A model generated the notes under the pieces. It was not told where the DNA came from, did not search any database, and worked only from the letters and a program-made list of their open reading frames with translations. The position numbers were made by a program, and so were the translations under genes. From positions 1 through 20,485 of IMG/VR virus record IMGVR_UViG_3300036859_000153: DNA of 20,485 nt; one strand, 5' to 3'. The first letter of the stretch is position 1. Each line of letters begins with the position of its first letter. The stretch is from a virus. Positions 1 through 7,145 of this stretch are shown here, piece by piece.

Positions 1-406
1 ACGTTTCTCGCGCACCAGACGTGTTGCCGCCGCCAAAGTTGTGCGTGATCAACAGGGCAGAGAAAATGTTGTTGCCGTCAGTGCCAAGGCGCACCTGATC
101 GGAGACCACATCGAATTGGTTAGCACGCACGAGGCCGGTAGGTGAGGGCCCGTCTCCAGTCATAACTTGCGTAACGTGCAAGCCCTCTTGCAGTCCAGTC
201 GCTGGGGTGAGAGTGAGAACGGGCGACACGCTCTCGGCGAAAACCGCCCGGCTGCCCCAGAATGATTGGACGCCAGGTCCGCCGGAGACGAGAGGCGCGC
301 CGAGGGGACCGAACGCGGCGGGTGGGATGAATCCACCGCTACCGCCGCCAGCTCCGCCGGGCGCGAAGAACGGGAGGCCATGAACGCCAGGCGCGCAACA
401 AGCCAT
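1..406 (-). CDS. Partial appendage-like or virion surface protein, C-terminus beyond left edge
   Basis: The frame from an ATG at 406 stays open for 135 codons to the window edge, so the C-terminus is missing. The ATG shares one base with the stop of the gene before it (TGATG junction), the usual coupling in this cluster, which supports the start. The N-terminus is unusual: MACCAPGVHGLPFFAPGG, followed by a Gly/Pro/Ser-rich segment to about residue 45. It then becomes a normal-looking beta-rich sequence with TPATGLQEGLHVTQVMTGDG around residues 67-86 and a region containing NQFDVVSDQVRLGTDG around 94-110. Gly-rich N-termini before beta-rich domains are common in phage fibres, spikes and neck proteins, and the position after the ejection and lysis-type genes would suit such a role. 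That is inference; I recognise no family. The reading frame is certain and the function is not. Confidence 0.75.
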   Translation of the reverse strand, partial: MACCAPGVHGLPFFAPGGAGGGSGGFIPPAAFGPLGAPLVSGGPGVQSFWGSRAVFAESVSPVLTLTPATGLQEGLHVTQVMTGDGPSPTGLVRANQFDVVSDQVRLGTDGNNIFSALLITHNFGGGNTSGARET

Positions 407-699
407 CACACCCCCGAGAACTCATACACCGTCACAGGCGTGCTCGGTGCACTTGCAATAGCGTTGACCGCTGCTGTCCAGCCATCGAGCTGCATGCCAG
501 TTTGGGGCAACAGCGTGATCGAGTTGGCGCCGTTGATCGCAGGGGTCGCACCAGCTGGCGCGATGGCGATCGTCGCGGCTGCGCTGGGATTGTAGACGAA
601 CAGAGATTCCCGGCTGACGTTCTGCGGCGCGATCTCGATCGCCGACGTGCCAACCAAGGGCGCCGCGAAAGGATTTGGTTGAGGAAGGGTTGTCGCCAT
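406..699 (-). CDS. Small beta-rich virion protein (97 aa)
   Basis: A 97-residue ORF starting MATTLPQPNPF. ATG 699 lies just after the stop of the preceding gene at 704-706, with a weak TAGG element upstream. The protein has no signal peptide or membrane segment. It reads as alternating beta strands: SLFVYNPSAAATIAIAPAG, then a Gly/Asn turn, SITLLPQTG, and a C-terminal TPVTVYEFSG. Its layout (RxxLxVxNP, then an SItLxP strand, then a closing TVxxxEF-like strand) resembles the 115-aa protein at 1068-1415 with GLVITNRGANVLTFVALK, ESIVL and a terminal ISEF. The two may share a small beta-sandwich fold. Such proteins often decorate phage heads or fibres. The gene is well supported by context; the role is unknown. 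Confidence 0.75.
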   Translation of the reverse strand: MATTLPQPNPFAAPLVGTSAIEIAPQNVSRESLFVYNPSAAATIAIAPAGATPAINGANSITLLPQTGMQLDGWTAAVNAIASAPSTPVTVYEFSGV

Positions 700-703
700 T
701 CCG

Positions 704-1066
704 CTACCTATATAAAATGCGCGTGTTTACTTCTCCAGCGCCTGGCGCCGTCGCGTCCGTGAAAATGAAGTTGACGGTGACGACCGTCCACAGGCCATTG
801 ACGAACGGGATTCCAGCGAAGGAATTCGAGCTGGCGATAGTGGCCGGGGCAAGCGTGTTGACGCCCTGCGCGAAGAATGGACGATCCGTGCCAACAATCG
901 GCGCACCAACGCTGTCCCAGAATTTCAGGAACCGGGTAGCGGCGCCATAATTGAGCGCAATCGCCGCCATCAAAAAGCCGCCGCCGTTTTTCACGAGAAC
1001 GGGGACAACATCCGCCGCGCACTGGTAGTCCAGAAATTTCGTGATGACGACGTTGTATTCGCCCAC
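704..1066 (-). CDS. Conserved-looking small virion protein (120 aa)
   Basis: The start is GTG 1066, supported by GGAG seven bases upstream; that site spans the stop of the preceding gene at 1068-1070 (GGAGTTCTAGCGTG). The protein contains ATRFLKFWDSVGAPIVGTDRP at roughly residues 43-63 and a C-terminal half with GIPFVNGLWTVVTVNFIFTDAT. This arrangement (a variable N-terminus, a residue run ending in GTDxP, then an aromatic beta strand with D-rich end and a final ILYR) is familiar from small phage structural proteins encoded near tail or neck genes. I cannot name a characterised member. No membrane segment or catalytic motif is seen. It sits between two other small beta-rich proteins, suggesting one co-expressed set of minor particle components. 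Confidence 0.75.
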   Translation of the reverse strand: MGEYNVVITKFLDYQCAADVVPVLVKNGGGFLMAAIALNYGAATRFLKFWDSVGAPIVGTDRPFFAQGVNTLAPATIASSNSFAGIPFVNGLWTVVTVNFIFTDATAPGAGEVNTRILYR

Positions 1067-1067
1067 G

Positions 1068-1415
1068 CTAGAACTCCGATATCGTGCACACGATGGCGCC
1101 GGTCACAGTGATGCCCTGCACCGCTGCAGTGAACGGGAACGGGAACCCGCTGTTCGCAACCGGGCCCAACACGATGCTCTCTCCCGCCGCCAGGTCGATG
1201 CCGAATCCGGCAGCTCCGGCAACCGGCACATTCTGTGGTCCGGTCAACGGGAGCGGCTTGAGGGCAACGAATGTGAGCACATTCGCTCCGCGATTGGTGA
1301 TCACCAGTCCATTGCGGGTCGGATTCTCGCCAATCAACAGAATACCGCCGGCCGTCGTCGGCACAGTTACGGTCGTCATGGCGGGAGCAATCTGCGTACC
1401 TGCTGGATTTGCCAT
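1068..1415 (-). CDS. Small beta-rich virion protein (115 aa)
   Basis: ATG 1415 is chosen over the longer open frame because the preceding gene ends at 1424-1426 and its TAG is fused to a ribosome-binding sequence (GTAGGACACACCATG). The protein opens with a Thr/Pro/Val-rich stretch and contains ENPTRNGLVITNRGANVL at about residues 30-47, then a loop rich in Pro/Gly/Val, GIDLAAGESIVLGPV around 72-86, and ends VTGAIVCTISEF. The NPxRxGLVIxNxG strand followed by a GIxLxAGES strand is typical of small beta-sandwich phage proteins that decorate capsids or fibres. It resembles the 97-aa protein at 406-699 in strand order. No enzyme motif is present; a structural role is inferred. Confidence 0.78.
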   Translation of the reverse strand: MANPAGTQIAPAMTTVTVPTTAGGILLIGENPTRNGLVITNRGANVLTFVALKPLPLTGPQNVPVAGAAGFGIDLAAGESIVLGPVANSGFPFPFTAAVQGITVTGAIVCTISEF

Positions 1416-1423
1416 GGTGTGTC

Positions 1424-1576
1424 CTACTCGCCTTTTTGCGTGCGCCAAAGGATCGGCCAGAAAACCAGCAAGGTATATGCCACAGCAACGCTGAATGGCC
1501 AAATGCCTGGGTCGTAGACTGCCCACGCCCACAGACTGCAAGCTCCGATCAGCACCGCGTAGGCGATGGCCGTCAT
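1424..1576 (-). CDS. Two-helix membrane protein, holin candidate (50 aa)
   Basis: ATG 1576 overlaps the stop of the upstream gene in an ATGA junction, which fixes the start; the open frame upstream of it is the shadow of that gene. The 50-residue product is almost all membrane: helix 1 about residues 3-20 (AYAVLIGACSLWAWAV), a short turn YDPGIW, helix 2 about 25-44 (SVAVAYTLLVFWPILW), and a charged tail RTQKGE. Two short helices with a charged C-terminus in a late phage gene cluster is the usual appearance of a small holin or holin partner. The last part of the upstream gene product is visibly related (ACxxWxxAVYxP in both), so the pair looks like a tandem duplication. No endolysin is recognisable in the window, so the lysis role is not confirmed. 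Confidence 0.75.
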   Translation of the reverse strand: MTAIAYAVLIGACSLWAWAVYDPGIWPFSVAVAYTLLVFWPILWRTQKGE

Positions 1577-1905
1577 CCGCGACTCCAGTTCAGCCAGATC
1601 AATGGTAGGAGCACGATCCCGGACGCCACGGCGGCCGCGATTGTGCGCGGGGTTGTCGGCTCGTAAACCGCATAATCCCAGATCGCGCAAGCGTTCAGGG
1701 TGGCGATGATGGTAAGACCGCGCGCCGAGGCGACGTCGATCGCCGCGCGCACGACAGCCAGGTATTGGGCCTGAGACGGCGCCGCCCGAGACGCCTGGGG
1801 AACGATCTCGCCGATCTCCGGAGCCGGACCGCCAACCATCTGCCCTCGCAGATGCCCGTTGGCATCGTAGGGACTATCCGGCGTTGGGGAAGAATGACTC
1901 GTCAT
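1573..1905 (-). CDS. Two-helix membrane protein with soluble N-terminus, holin or holin-partner candidate (110 aa)
   Basis: ATG 1905 has AAAGG about ten bases upstream; a GTG nine bases earlier (1914) is an alternative. The start lies inside the 3' end of the previous gene, a 32-base overlap. Residues 1-60 are hydrophilic, rich in Pro, Ser and Gly, with a helical ASRAAPSQAQYLAVVRAAID stretch around 38-57. Two hydrophobic helices follow: about 63-81 (LTIIATLNACAIWDYAV) and 88-106 (TIAAAVASGIVLLPLIW), ending NWSRG. The C-terminal hairpin matches the 50-aa protein that overlaps it downstream. A long and a short version of the same two-helix protein could act as a holin/antiholin pair, but this is inference from topology and position only. 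Confidence 0.75.
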   Translation of the reverse strand: MTSHSSPTPDSPYDANGHLRGQMVGGPAPEIGEIVPQASRAAPSQAQYLAVVRAAIDVASARGLTIIATLNACAIWDYAVYEPTTPRTIAAAVASGIVLLPLIWLNWSRG

Positions 1906-2071
1906 CGTCCACACCTTTCAGTTTTTTCTCGACGATCAGGAGCTTGAGAGAGCACTCTATCGCCTTCAACTTTTCAGCCGTTGTCGCCTTGTCGTCTTTG
2001 AGAACGGCCTGGATACCCTGGCGGGCGCTCGTTAGCAGTTCGTCGGCTGGATCGGCTTTGCGTTTTGCCAT
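1874..2071 (-). CDS. Small helical phage protein (65 aa)
   Basis: The product is 65 residues: a basic start MAKRK, an amphipathic helical region DELLTSARQGIQAVLKDD, a second helix TAEKLKAIECSLKLLIVEKK at about 31-50, and an acidic tail DDDESFFPNAG. The pattern (a short alpha-helical hairpin, TxAEKLKAIE in the centre) is one I associate with small phage proteins of unknown function found near lysis and tail genes. No Shine-Dalgarno sequence is visible before ATG 2071, which is odd here since most genes in the cluster have one or a stop/start junction. Its 3' end overlaps the next gene by 32 bases, supporting co-translation with the membrane-protein pair. Confidence 0.65.
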   Translation of the reverse strand: MAKRKADPADELLTSARQGIQAVLKDDKATTAEKLKAIECSLKLLIVEKKLKGVDDDESFFPNAG

Positions 2072-2291
2072 TGACAGATTTCGCGAATCACCGCTTGCCT
2101 ACACGAAACCGCGAGGGGTGTCATGACCGTCTACCACTATCGCATCCGCCAAGCCAAGCGCGGCGCTGCCGTCGCCAAGCGAGCGCGCGCTGTCCACTTC
2201 TATTGGATGCGCTCTATGCACAAGCCCAAGTTCCGCCGAATGCCACCTTGGGCGATGTTTGACGGCCGGCTGCAGAGCCCGCGCCGCCGGT
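2072..2291. other. Intergenic gap on the minus strand
   Basis: This is one of the two real gaps in the minus-strand gene array. It holds most of the plus-strand 65-codon ORF. The 51 bases between that ORF and the divergent minus-strand gene (2072-2122) contain an 8-base palindrome TTCGCGAA at 2080-2087 and begin next to a TTGACA hexamer at 2071-2076. I see no terminator hairpin after the 730-aa gene and no clear minus-strand promoter. Confidence 0.5.
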
Positions 2292-2320
2292 TCATTTTTT
2301 GCCCTGTTGCGCTTTCCTGA
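2123..2320 (+). CDS. Possible lone plus-strand basic protein (65 aa)
   Basis: This is the only plus-strand ORF I consider plausible. ATG 2123 has a GAGGGG ribosome-binding sequence five to six bases upstream. The product is strongly basic and aromatic (MTVYHYRIRQAKRGAAVAKR, then a segment with HFYWMRSMHKPKFRR), with no membrane segment and no recognised domain. It fills the gap between the minus-strand genes ending at 2292 and starting at 2071, and its last 29 bases run antisense to the 3' end of the 730-aa gene. A minus-strand alternative in the same place (31 codons from ATG 2295) is weaker. No convincing promoter is seen upstream: a perfect TTGACA at 2071-2076 lacks a -10 at the right distance. 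Real gene or chance frame remains undecided. Confidence 0.4.
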   Translation: MTVYHYRIRQAKRGAAVAKRARAVHFYWMRSMHKPKFRRMPPWAMFDGRLQSPRRRFIFCPVALS

Positions 2321-4484
2321 TCAGCGCATCCCGATCCGCCTGCGAGAGCTTGTCCCAGTCGCCCACCGACCACGTGGGCGAATTCGCGTTGGCGGGACGG
2401 ATTAGGCGGATCACGTTCTGCGCCTCCTGATCTCCGGCCGGGGCTTTCTTCTCTTGTTGGTCTTCCACCTTGGGCCCACCGAGGTTCATCCGACCAGGCA
2501 ACGGAGCCTTGCTGCCCATCGGGGACACCTCGCCCGGCAGCCTCGGTTTTTCTCGGGTTCGATCGTCCGTCGCCCCAACGCCACTCAATGCACGCAGACC
2601 TTGCTGCCGCGCCTTGGTCGGCAGGTCCGGCATGTTCGCAACCATCTCGCGAACCTTTTTCATGGCCGGCTCTGATGACGCGAGCCCGTCGATCGCGCGA
2701 TAGTACGTGGCGGCGTCTTTGGAGAGCAGCATTTCAACGACGCGATCCATGACCTGTCGCGTCTGGCGCTCTTGTGTCGCCTCCGCGATCTCGGTGACTT
2801 TCTTTTTGCCCCACCCGAATAGCATCGTGCCAATACTGCTGGGATCAAAGTTGGCAGCCATTTGCGCCGCTTTCGATACGCCCGCTTGCGGAACCTGATA
2901 GCGCTGTCGTGCCTCGGCTTGCGCAACGGTCGTCGAATTGCTCAGAGCCTCCTTTGCGCGCGTCAACAACGTCTCGATCTCAAGCACGGCCTCCAACTTC
3001 CGCGCCGTCTCCGGTCCAAGCACTGCGTCGAGCTGCTGCCTGGCTCCCTCGCTTGCCGCCAGACGCTTGACGACGTCTGCTCGATCTTGTGCATAGAGCA
3101 CGGTGCGAATGACTTGATCGACATAGCCTGATTGGACATGCCCCCATTCTTCTGGGCCCGCCTGCTTCCGCATCTTCTCGATTTCGCCGGGCAACATCCG
3201 GCTCTGCGCAATTTTCTCGCCGGCCTCAACCGCGTCTCCGGCACCCATGACTTTTGCGGAGTTCCCGCGCGCGATTGCGTACTCGGGCACGGCCTTGTCG
3301 AGTTCTTCCACGTATTTGTTGCGCTGGGCGCTCCACAGCCGGGCCGCCTCATTCTCGCCAGCTCGTTTGGCAGCTCCCACCTTGTCGTCCAAAACGCGCT
3401 TGATCTTGTCGTGCGCCTCCAACGTTAGTGGCATTCCATCCTTGCCGCCAGCGTGCCACTGACCTGTCGTCAGCCCGGCCTGATACTCATTCGCCCAGCG
3501 CTCATAGGCTTGCTGCAGTACGCGTTCCCACTCGGGACCAACGCCTGTGGGCGGACCGGGATAGATGCCATTCTCTCCAGCTGCGTACGCCGCGTTATAA
3601 GCGGCGGTCGTTGGCGAGCGCGCAGCCTCGCGAATCTTATCGAGCGTCAGCTGCGCCTCTTCCGGGTTCCCGGTCGCCTTGCGCAGCCAATCGACCATGC
3701 GCACGGCTTGTTCTTTGTAGCGCGGATCGGTGACGTCTTTCACTGCCTCGCGCGCGGCGGGAGATGTGTTTGCAGCGGTGCGCATAAGCGTGCGCGTTTC
3801 TTCCCCACCAACGTCCAACAGTCGAACATCCTGCCCGGCCTCGGCTCCAGCCTCGATCTTTTTACTTGCCGCCTCGGCGGCTGCTGTGCCTGGATCACCA
3901 GCCGCAAGCTTGGCATCCTTGCGCAGCGCCTCGCTCACCCAGCGCTCGGCATGTGGGGTGGGATCGAACGCGGTCGCCTTCGGCAGTTTGCTTGCGACAG
4001 TTTCGGCAGCCGTCTTGGCGGCTTGCGCAACCGGCTTGGCGCCAGGGATGACCGAAAGCGAGCCAAGCGCTGCCTCGCCCCAATGCCCAGCCTTCGCTGC
4101 CCGCTGCCCTTCCTGAGCACCCATCACAATGCCGGCCGGAGTGAGATCAGCGACGCCGACTGTCGTTGATCCACCGAGCGGCCCACCGCCCGCAAGAGCT
4201 TGCACTAGGCGTTCGCGCGTAGATGACGGCCGGGCCTCAGGGTCTTCGCCGAGAACTTTCGCGACAATGTAATCGAGCCCGCCTGCCGCCTTGTTCCGGA
4301 ACGTTGGATCGTAGGCTCGCAACTCGGGACCAGCAGGCTTTGCGGCAACAGGCTTGGGTGGCTCATCCCCAGGCCCGCCATACTGAGTCCGCATGGCCTC
4401 GGTCATGGCATCGTCGGGGGTGCCTTTAGGGAATCTGTTGATCACCCCATCCGGGCCTTTGATCCTGATGTCGTCGTCTGCCAT
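2292..4484 (-). CDS. Large internal virion / DNA-ejection-type protein (730 aa)
   Basis: ATG 4484 shares a base with the stop of the upstream gene (TAATG junction). The N-terminus carries RIKGPDGVINRFPKGTPDDA at residues 7-26, an IxxPdGxxxxFPxGTp module often seen at the start of very large phage structural proteins. The remainder is Ala/Glu/Lys/Arg-rich and mainly helical, with helix-prone stretches over about 190-240, 280-300 and 360-520, and a short Gly-rich hydrophobic patch near 560 (SIGTMLFGWGKKK). The C-terminal 80 residues are Pro/Lys/Gly-rich and end QADRDALIRKAQQGKK. It is the last and longest of three consecutive large proteins after the GNAT-like gene, matching the position of T7 gp14-gp16 internal core proteins and their analogues. 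I see no transglycosylase or peptidase signature. An ejection role is inferred from size, order and composition. Confidence 0.82.
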   Translation of the reverse strand: MADDDIRIKGPDGVINRFPKGTPDDAMTEAMRTQYGGPGDEPPKPVAAKPAGPELRAYDPTFRNKAAGGLDYIVAKVLGEDPEARPSSTRERLVQALAGGGPLGGSTTVGVADLTPAGIVMGAQEGQRAAKAGHWGEAALGSLSVIPGAKPVAQAAKTAAETVASKLPKATAFDPTPHAERWVSEALRKDAKLAAGDPGTAAAEAASKKIEAGAEAGQDVRLLDVGGEETRTLMRTAANTSPAAREAVKDVTDPRYKEQAVRMVDWLRKATGNPEEAQLTLDKIREAARSPTTAAYNAAYAAGENGIYPGPPTGVGPEWERVLQQAYERWANEYQAGLTTGQWHAGGKDGMPLTLEAHDKIKRVLDDKVGAAKRAGENEAARLWSAQRNKYVEELDKAVPEYAIARGNSAKVMGAGDAVEAGEKIAQSRMLPGEIEKMRKQAGPEEWGHVQSGYVDQVIRTVLYAQDRADVVKRLAASEGARQQLDAVLGPETARKLEAVLEIETLLTRAKEALSNSTTVAQAEARQRYQVPQAGVSKAAQMAANFDPSSIGTMLFGWGKKKVTEIAEATQERQTRQVMDRVVEMLLSKDAATYYRAIDGLASSEPAMKKVREMVANMPDLPTKARQQGLRALSGVGATDDRTREKPRLPGEVSPMGSKAPLPGRMNLGGPKVEDQQEKKAPAGDQEAQNVIRLIRPANANSPTWSVGDWDKLSQADRDALIRKAQQGKK

Positions 4485-5926
4485 TACTCGAGTCGCCCAG
4501 TCTTCGGGTTATAGACCCGCTCTTTCGGCGCTCCGCCGCCGCTCTTCGCCAGATCGCGCAGCTCTTGCTTGGCCGCCGCCGGAGCCTTCGCCGCCGCCTC
4601 CGCCTCGATCATCATCTGATCAAGAACGGCGTGCATCTGCGCCGACGTCATGTCCCGGTTTAACATTTCTCGCGCGTGTTCTTTGTCGCTGACCGTGCCC
4701 GTTCCTGTTGGGCTGATAGCACGGGCATAGACGTTGACCAGTGTGTTGAGCGCAGCGCCAAGCTTTGCCTCTTCCGTGCTGCCTGTACCTGTTTCAAACG
4801 CTCGCCACGCGCGATTGACGGGCACGACACCGCCGCGGCTCACGTTGTTGATCGCGGTGCGCACGGTCGGGAGAATTTCTTTCAGCTCCTGACCGGCCAA
4901 GGCGAATGTCGCGGCCCGAGTGCCGATCGCCCGCTGCGACGCGCGCTGTCCAAATTGTTCGGCGATGCGCTGGTCAATATCTTCCGGCGCGATGCCTTGC
5001 TCTTTCGCGATCTCCGCAGCGCGTGCGTGAATCTTGGATAGATTTTCAGAACCCTGTGCGCCACGGCCGATGTTCGCCAGCGCATTCGGGCTGCCGGCGA
5101 CAACGCGACGCGCGATAGCATCGATCGCCTCATCGTCCATCAGGCCGGCCTTATATTTCTTATCCTTCTCCGCCAGCTCGCGCTCTTTGAGCTCCAATGC
5201 TTTCTTGCGATCCTCGGCTTTCTCGCGCGCCTCGGTGATCATGCGGTCGATGTTGCGCGTGCGCTCGGTCATCTGCGCCGTGTGGTACTCGTATTGCGCG
5301 ATGTTCTTGGAAATCTCACTCAGCCCGGACACACGCAACGCCTGTTCGTTGACCTTGTCCTGGTTGATGGTGGCGATCAACTTGAGCTGCTGCAGTTTTT
5401 GATCGCTCGTGAGCTTGTTGCTCTCAAGCACCATCTTGTATTGCGAGACCAGCTGATCATTGCTTTGCGAAACAACTTCGCTCTGCGCCTTCCAGGTCTT
5501 ATAGCTGCGATCGAATTTTTCCTTGTTGCCCTCTTTCATTCCCTCCAGCGCACCGCCGAACGCGGTGAGGGCATTAGTCGACGCATTGCGCCCGCGCACA
5601 CCGGCAAGAATGCCGAGCAAGGCTGCGGCGCCAAGCCACCCCTGGACGTCCGGCGCCATGTCAACTTCTTTCGGAGGCTCCGGAGGCTTTTGCAGCTGTG
5701 GCGGCTTGGGCAGCGTCTGGTTGAGCGCAGAGAACGCGCGCTTTTCCAGCGGCTCCATTTCCTTTCGGCCGCGCTCATATTCGGCCTCGCGCTTGGCCAT
5801 CGCCTCACGCTGGTCTTCAATCGATTTGTAGAACTGATTTTCGCGGCGATCATCGCCAGGCTCAGGCGGAGCCTCAGTTGTGCCGGGGCTTTCTACTTCG
5901 TCGCCGCCCGCCAGTCTTTCCACCAT
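4484..5926 (-). CDS. Internal virion / ejection-type protein with coiled coil and one hydrophobic segment (480 aa)
   Basis: ATG 5926 lies just after the upstream stop at 5928-5930; the longer open frame is a shadow. Residues 1-90 are acidic and Pro-rich, with charged helix EDQREAMAKREAEYERGRKE near 37-56. A hydrophobic segment GWLGAAALLGILAGV spans 96-110 and could enter a membrane. A Gln/Lys-rich helical region follows, with a long coiled coil from about 215 to 262 (dense Arg/Lys/Glu heptads). The C-terminal half has DDEAIDAIARRVVAGSPNAL at 264-283 and a helical block with ALNTLVNVYARAISPTGTGT at 392-411, patterns I know from phage structural proteins of unknown function. It ends VYNPKTGRLE. 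Placement between two other large proteins suggests a component of an ejection channel or inner core; this is inference. Confidence 0.82.
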   Translation of the reverse strand: MVERLAGGDEVESPGTTEAPPEPGDDRRENQFYKSIEDQREAMAKREAEYERGRKEMEPLEKRAFSALNQTLPKPPQLQKPPEPPKEVDMAPDVQGWLGAAALLGILAGVRGRNASTNALTAFGGALEGMKEGNKEKFDRSYKTWKAQSEVVSQSNDQLVSQYKMVLESNKLTSDQKLQQLKLIATINQDKVNEQALRVSGLSEISKNIAQYEYHTAQMTERTRNIDRMITEAREKAEDRKKALELKERELAEKDKKYKAGLMDDEAIDAIARRVVAGSPNALANIGRGAQGSENLSKIHARAAEIAKEQGIAPEDIDQRIAEQFGQRASQRAIGTRAATFALAGQELKEILPTVRTAINNVSRGGVVPVNRAWRAFETGTGSTEEAKLGAALNTLVNVYARAISPTGTGTVSDKEHAREMLNRDMTSAQMHAVLDQMMIEAEAAAKAPAAAKQELRDLAKSGGGAPKERVYNPKTGRLE

Positions 5927-5927
5927 G

Positions 5928-7145
5928 TCACGCCGCCCTGCGCGTCGGCTGTCCGCCGATTGTTGATCCGAAGGCGCGCACCGCGTTGGAAAGCGCGGTG
6001 TTATAAGCCGCGTCCTGCTGCTGCTGTAGCTGAGCAACCGACATGATCGAGTTGGTAGCGCCGCCGGCAGCCTGCAGACCTTGAGAGATCAACTGCTGTA
6101 TGAACTGCTGGCGCATGGCGACGGCCTGCTGCTCGATTTGCTGCACGCCCTGCTGATACGCAGTTGAGGTGCGCGGGTCTTGCCCGGACGCAACGATCTG
6201 TTGATAGAGCTGATTCTTGGCGCCCTGCACATACTGGTCAATCTGAGCAGTCTGGGCTGGCGTGATTTGTCCTGCCTGACCAAGGCGCAAAGCCTCTTGC
6301 CCGAAAGCAGCGTTCGCTTGCATGAGCGGCAGGTTTGCCTGTTGTACCGCGCGCGCTTGATCCGACATCTCCGGCGGTCCGGAGAGCAAATTGTAGCCGA
6401 GCACGCCAAGGCCAGCGAGCGGACCATAGGTGCGAGCACCCTGAGCAATCGAGCCGAGAATCCCGCTGCCGCCAGTCGTGCCTGCTGTGATCCCGCTTTC
6501 TGCGACGCCAGCTCCAGCGCCGGCAAGGCTGCCGGAGGCAGCGTCAGCTGTGAGTGAGCCGAGACCGGAATCCACGGGGCCACCAAGGCCCATCAAACCG
6601 CCAGTGTCACCCAGCGCCGACACTTCACCTAGCGGGCCGGCCTCGCCGAGAGACGGGAGCAATACGCCCTCGCTGAGTCCTTCTCCAGCCGCTGACGCCA
6701 ATCCGCCGCCCGCCTCGGCAGCACTGCCGGCGAGATCAGCGGCAGCACTCGTTCCGCCGCCTAGCAGATCGCCGCCGAGCCCAGTTGCCTCGCCGAGAGG
6801 CGAGGCCAAATCGCCAATGCCGGTCAAAACACCGCTGGCCGCATCTCCCAACCCGCCGAGAGCGCCTGTAATTCCACCCCCAATGTCTCCAGCCAACCCA
6901 CCTAGGCCCCCGGCAAGCGCCTCCGCTCCGCCGAACAATCCGCCACCTAGTGCCTCCGCTCCGCCCAGCAGCGCACCGCCGGCCCCAGTGGCAAGCGCCT
7001 CGGCGCCACCAAGCAACGCGCCACCGGCCGCGCCAAGCCCGCCAAAGAGCGCCTCGCCAAGCCCAAAGATGCCGGCACCGATCGAGATCGGATCACGCCG
7101 CGGTGTCCAGCGGCGGCTTTCTCTCATCCCGAATTCGTTCATCAT
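5928..7145 (-). CDS. Gly/Ala/Leu-rich internal virion or ejection-type protein (405 aa)
   Basis: ATG 7145 forms an ATGA overlap with the upstream stop; a second ATG follows directly. Residues 21-255 are extremely rich in Gly, Ala and Leu with few charges. Residues 41-77 contain three copies of an 11-residue unit: GGALLGGAEAL at 41-51 and 56-66, and GGGLFGGAEAL at 67-77. Looser GxLxG repeats continue, then GPLAGLGVLGYNLLSG at 241-256. From 260 the sequence becomes a normal Gln/Ala-rich helical domain (QANLPLMQANAAFGQEAL and similar) to residue 390. In many podoviruses the first ejection protein is a small membrane-active Gly/Ala-rich protein with a Gln-rich helical tail, and this protein fits that pattern and position. 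Membrane insertion is plausible but not shown. Confidence 0.82.
   Translation of the reverse strand: MMNEFGMRESRRWTPRRDPISIGAGIFGLGEALFGGLGAAGGALLGGAEALATGAGGALLGGAEALGGGLFGGAEALAGGLGGLAGDIGGGITGALGGLGDAASGVLTGIGDLASPLGEATGLGGDLLGGGTSAAADLAGSAAEAGGGLASAAGEGLSEGVLLPSLGEAGPLGEVSALGDTGGLMGLGGPVDSGLGSLTADAASGSLAGAGAGVAESGITAGTTGGSGILGSIAQGARTYGPLAGLGVLGYNLLSGPPEMSDQARAVQQANLPLMQANAAFGQEALRLGQAGQITPAQTAQIDQYVQGAKNQLYQQIVASGQDPRTSTAYQQGVQQIEQQAVAMRQQFIQQLISQGLQAAGGATNSIMSVAQLQQQQDAAYNTALSNAVRAFGSTIGGQPTRRAA
6915..7025 (-). repeat. Tandem 11-residue GGALLGGAEAL coding repeat
   Basis: Three in-frame copies of an 11-codon unit occur within the 405-aa protein, two with identical amino-acid sequence separated by four residues and a third with two changes adjoining directly. 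Codons differ between copies, so the repeat is conserved at protein level more than at DNA level. Confidence 0.75.

Noticed and set aside
2071-2105. Perfect TTGACA hexamer (plus strand) as a promoter for the lone plus-strand ORF
   Set aside because: No -10-like sequence at 16-18 bases; the nearest candidate TACACG is 23 bases away.
2200-2295. Minus-strand 31-codon frame with ATGA overlap after the 730-aa gene
   Set aside because: Short, with no recognisable pattern, and it competes with the longer plus-strand ORF that has a better ribosome site; kept as a possible alternative only.
3453-6046. Plus-strand open frames of 238 and 254 codons opposite the ejection genes
   Set aside because: Shadow frames without ribosome sites; the minus-strand proteins have coherent helical and coiled-coil patterns.
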